DNA of 64,000 bases, taken from positions 3,534,001-3,598,000 of the forward strand of contig OY969712.1 in NCBI GenBank assembly GCA_963702105.1. The letters are read 5' to 3'. Below the pieces are notes generated by a model. The model ran no database searches and was not told the DNA's origin. It saw only the letters and a list, made by a program, of their open reading frames with translations. This document shows, piece after piece, positions 61,809 through 64,000 of the stretch. The translations under genes were made by a program, and so were the position numbers. The stretch is from ZC4RG20 sp963702105 (GTDB lineage: Bacteria > Pseudomonadota > Gammaproteobacteria > Steroidobacterales > Rariloculaceae). Each line of letters opens with the position of its first letter. Position 1 is the stretch's first letter.

Positions 61809-62027
61809 GTGGCAAAAGAAGACGCAATTCAGCTGGAAGGTGTGGTGGTCGAGACATTGCCGAACACCACATTCCGCGTGGAGCTCGAGAACGGGCACGT
61901 GGTCACGGCCCACATTTCGGGCAAGATGCGCAAGAACTATATCCGCATCCTCAAGGGCGATAAGGTCACGGTCGAGCTCACACCGTACGACCTCAGTAAG
62001 GGGCGCATCGTCTACCGATCGCGGTAA
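61809..62027 (+). CDS. infA: Translation initiation factor IF-1
   Basis: 72 residues, the usual size, OB-fold (AKEDAIQLEGVVVETLPNTT; FRVELENGHVVTAHISGKMR; KNYIRILKGDKVTVELTPYD). It binds the ribosomal A site and assists initiation. The start is GTG 61809, fixed by the conserved N-terminus. No clear Shine-Dalgarno precedes it, and a small hairpin (CGCCC, loop CATTT, GGGCG) at 61780-61794 lies just upstream. Start choice and hairpin suggest translational control, which is inference. Confidence 0.96.
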   Translation: MAKEDAIQLEGVVVETLPNTTFRVELENGHVVTAHISGKMRKNYIRILKGDKVTVELTPYDLSKGRIVYRSR

Positions 62028-62070
62028 GCGCTCCTCGCCGTCACCGCTCTGCTCGACGCTCACTGTAAGT

Positions 62071-62140
62071 AAGAGTGCCAGTCTCGTACGGCATCGCGAG
62101 CGGGGCGCGGGCGCCCCTCGAATACCGACGTGGCACTCTT
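62071..62140. terminator. Stem-loop downstream of infA
   Basis: AAGAGTGCCA (62071-62080) pairs with TGGCACTCTT (62131-62140), enclosing a GGGGCGC/GCGCCCC inner hairpin. There is no long T-run, so a simple intrinsic terminator is not certain; it may instead be a structured end or a degenerate repeat. The wider 62028-62478 gap holds only this and the 118-bp element, with no supported gene. Confidence 0.5.
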
Positions 62141-62318
62141 CGGTGCAGGTGATCGAGGCACAACGCTAAGTGCCGGTGCTCCGCAGGATCCCAATCCGTA
62201 TGCCCGCTGGACAGCCGGGTGTCGGCGAGCGCCTCGACCGAAGCTGAGGCGTTTCCAACCCCTACCGGCTTTCGCCGAGGCGTCTTCGTTCTGGCCGTCC
62301 GCCGCGACGACCTATCCT

Positions 62319-62436
62319 GGGGGCGAGTCTGGAATCGGGCTCGGCCGAGACCGTGGCGCGCAGGGATGCGCGCCCCGAGCCTCCAGGGACGGATTCACGG
62401 CGTGTCTCGGACGCACCCGATTTCGGACTCGCCCCC
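62319..62436 (-). repeat. 118-bp double-hairpin intergenic element, copy 2 (reverse orientation)
   Basis: Read on the minus strand, the outer arms begin GGGGGCGAGTC and pair imperfectly over 32 bases (about 26 matches). The 54-base core reads GTGAATCCGTCCCTG, GAGGCTC, then the inner hairpin GGCGCGC-ATCCCT-GCGCGCC. Core wording and total length match the copy at 12564-12681, but the outer arms are unrelated in sequence. It lies between the convergent infA and clpA genes. Confidence 0.85.
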
Positions 62437-62478
62437 ACCGCCGATGATCGAGGACGGGCGGACGACATCCCGAAGACG

Positions 62479-64000
<1,522 letters not shown>

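Noticed and set aside
62130..62447. 105-codon rightward frame downstream of infA
   Set aside because: It runs through the infA stem-loop and the 118-bp repeat and has no protein-like features.

Overview
The window is a very GC-rich bacterial chromosome segment. Its right end carries clpA, infA (IF-1), aat, ftsK, lolA and serS close together, an arrangement typical of Gammaproteobacteria. The accessory content (secreted DUF1592/DUF1552 proteins, ankyrin proteins, Tat-exported enzymes, carboxypeptidase-regulatory-like proteins with c-haem sites) fits free-living soil or water lineages near the Steroidobacter/Nevskia/Xanthomonas side of the class. That placement is inference. No phage, plasmid, CRISPR array or transposase gene is visible.

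Layout. 1-2.9 kb: the start of a secreted TPR protein, tRNA-Ser(UGA), an orphan histidine kinase and a small hypothetical gene. 2.9-4.6 kb: a consensus-quality sigma-54 promoter followed by two exported proteins of unknown function. 4.6-9.6 kb: a cytochrome b/molybdopterin oxidoreductase fusion, then mprF with a virJ/acvB-type partner, probably making and removing aminoacyl-phosphatidylglycerol. 9.8-12.5 kb: an SDR dehydrogenase and a GH15 glucosidase. 12.9-20.2 kb: an M16 protease, gluconokinase and a MacAB-like efflux operon with a Yip1-domain protein. 20.6-23.3 kb: an ABC exporter remnant in which an ATPase N-terminus is joined in frame to a permease C-terminus, then an ECF sigma factor and an anti-sigma factor fused to a bactofilin-like shell domain. 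23.4-26.7 kb: a DUF72 protein and cyanide-insensitive-type cytochrome bd oxidase.

27-36.7 kb is a block of exported genes: a haem/propeller-like protein, a sugar-phosphate isomerase-like protein, an atypical MBL hydrolase, and DUF1592 cytochrome - DUF1552 - ankyrin in one tight operon. It looks like a periplasmic oxidation or uptake module of unknown substrate. 36.8-43 kb holds an autoregulated SRPBCC-ArsR pair with two visible operators, a Pat-type lysine acetyltransferase, an RRM protein and an MsbA-like exporter. 43.1-52.5 kb is a convergent five-gene cluster of circularly permuted ATP-grasp, alpha-E and transglutaminase genes: one pair split, one fused, and two transglutaminases. It is a predicted amide-ligation/peptide system whose product is unknown. 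52.7-54.9 kb encodes a paralog of the 27-kb haem protein. 54.9-64 kb is the conserved housekeeping block.

Two dispersed repeat families run through the intergenic DNA. One is a 23-bp unit with core GGGGTCAGAGCCC (five sites), always at the 3' end of a minus-strand gene and sometimes supplying the C-terminal codons. The other is a 118-bp double-hairpin element (two sites) whose outer arms differ in sequence between copies but stay self-complementary within each copy. A perfect 53-bp inverted repeat at 40.9 kb may be related to the second family.
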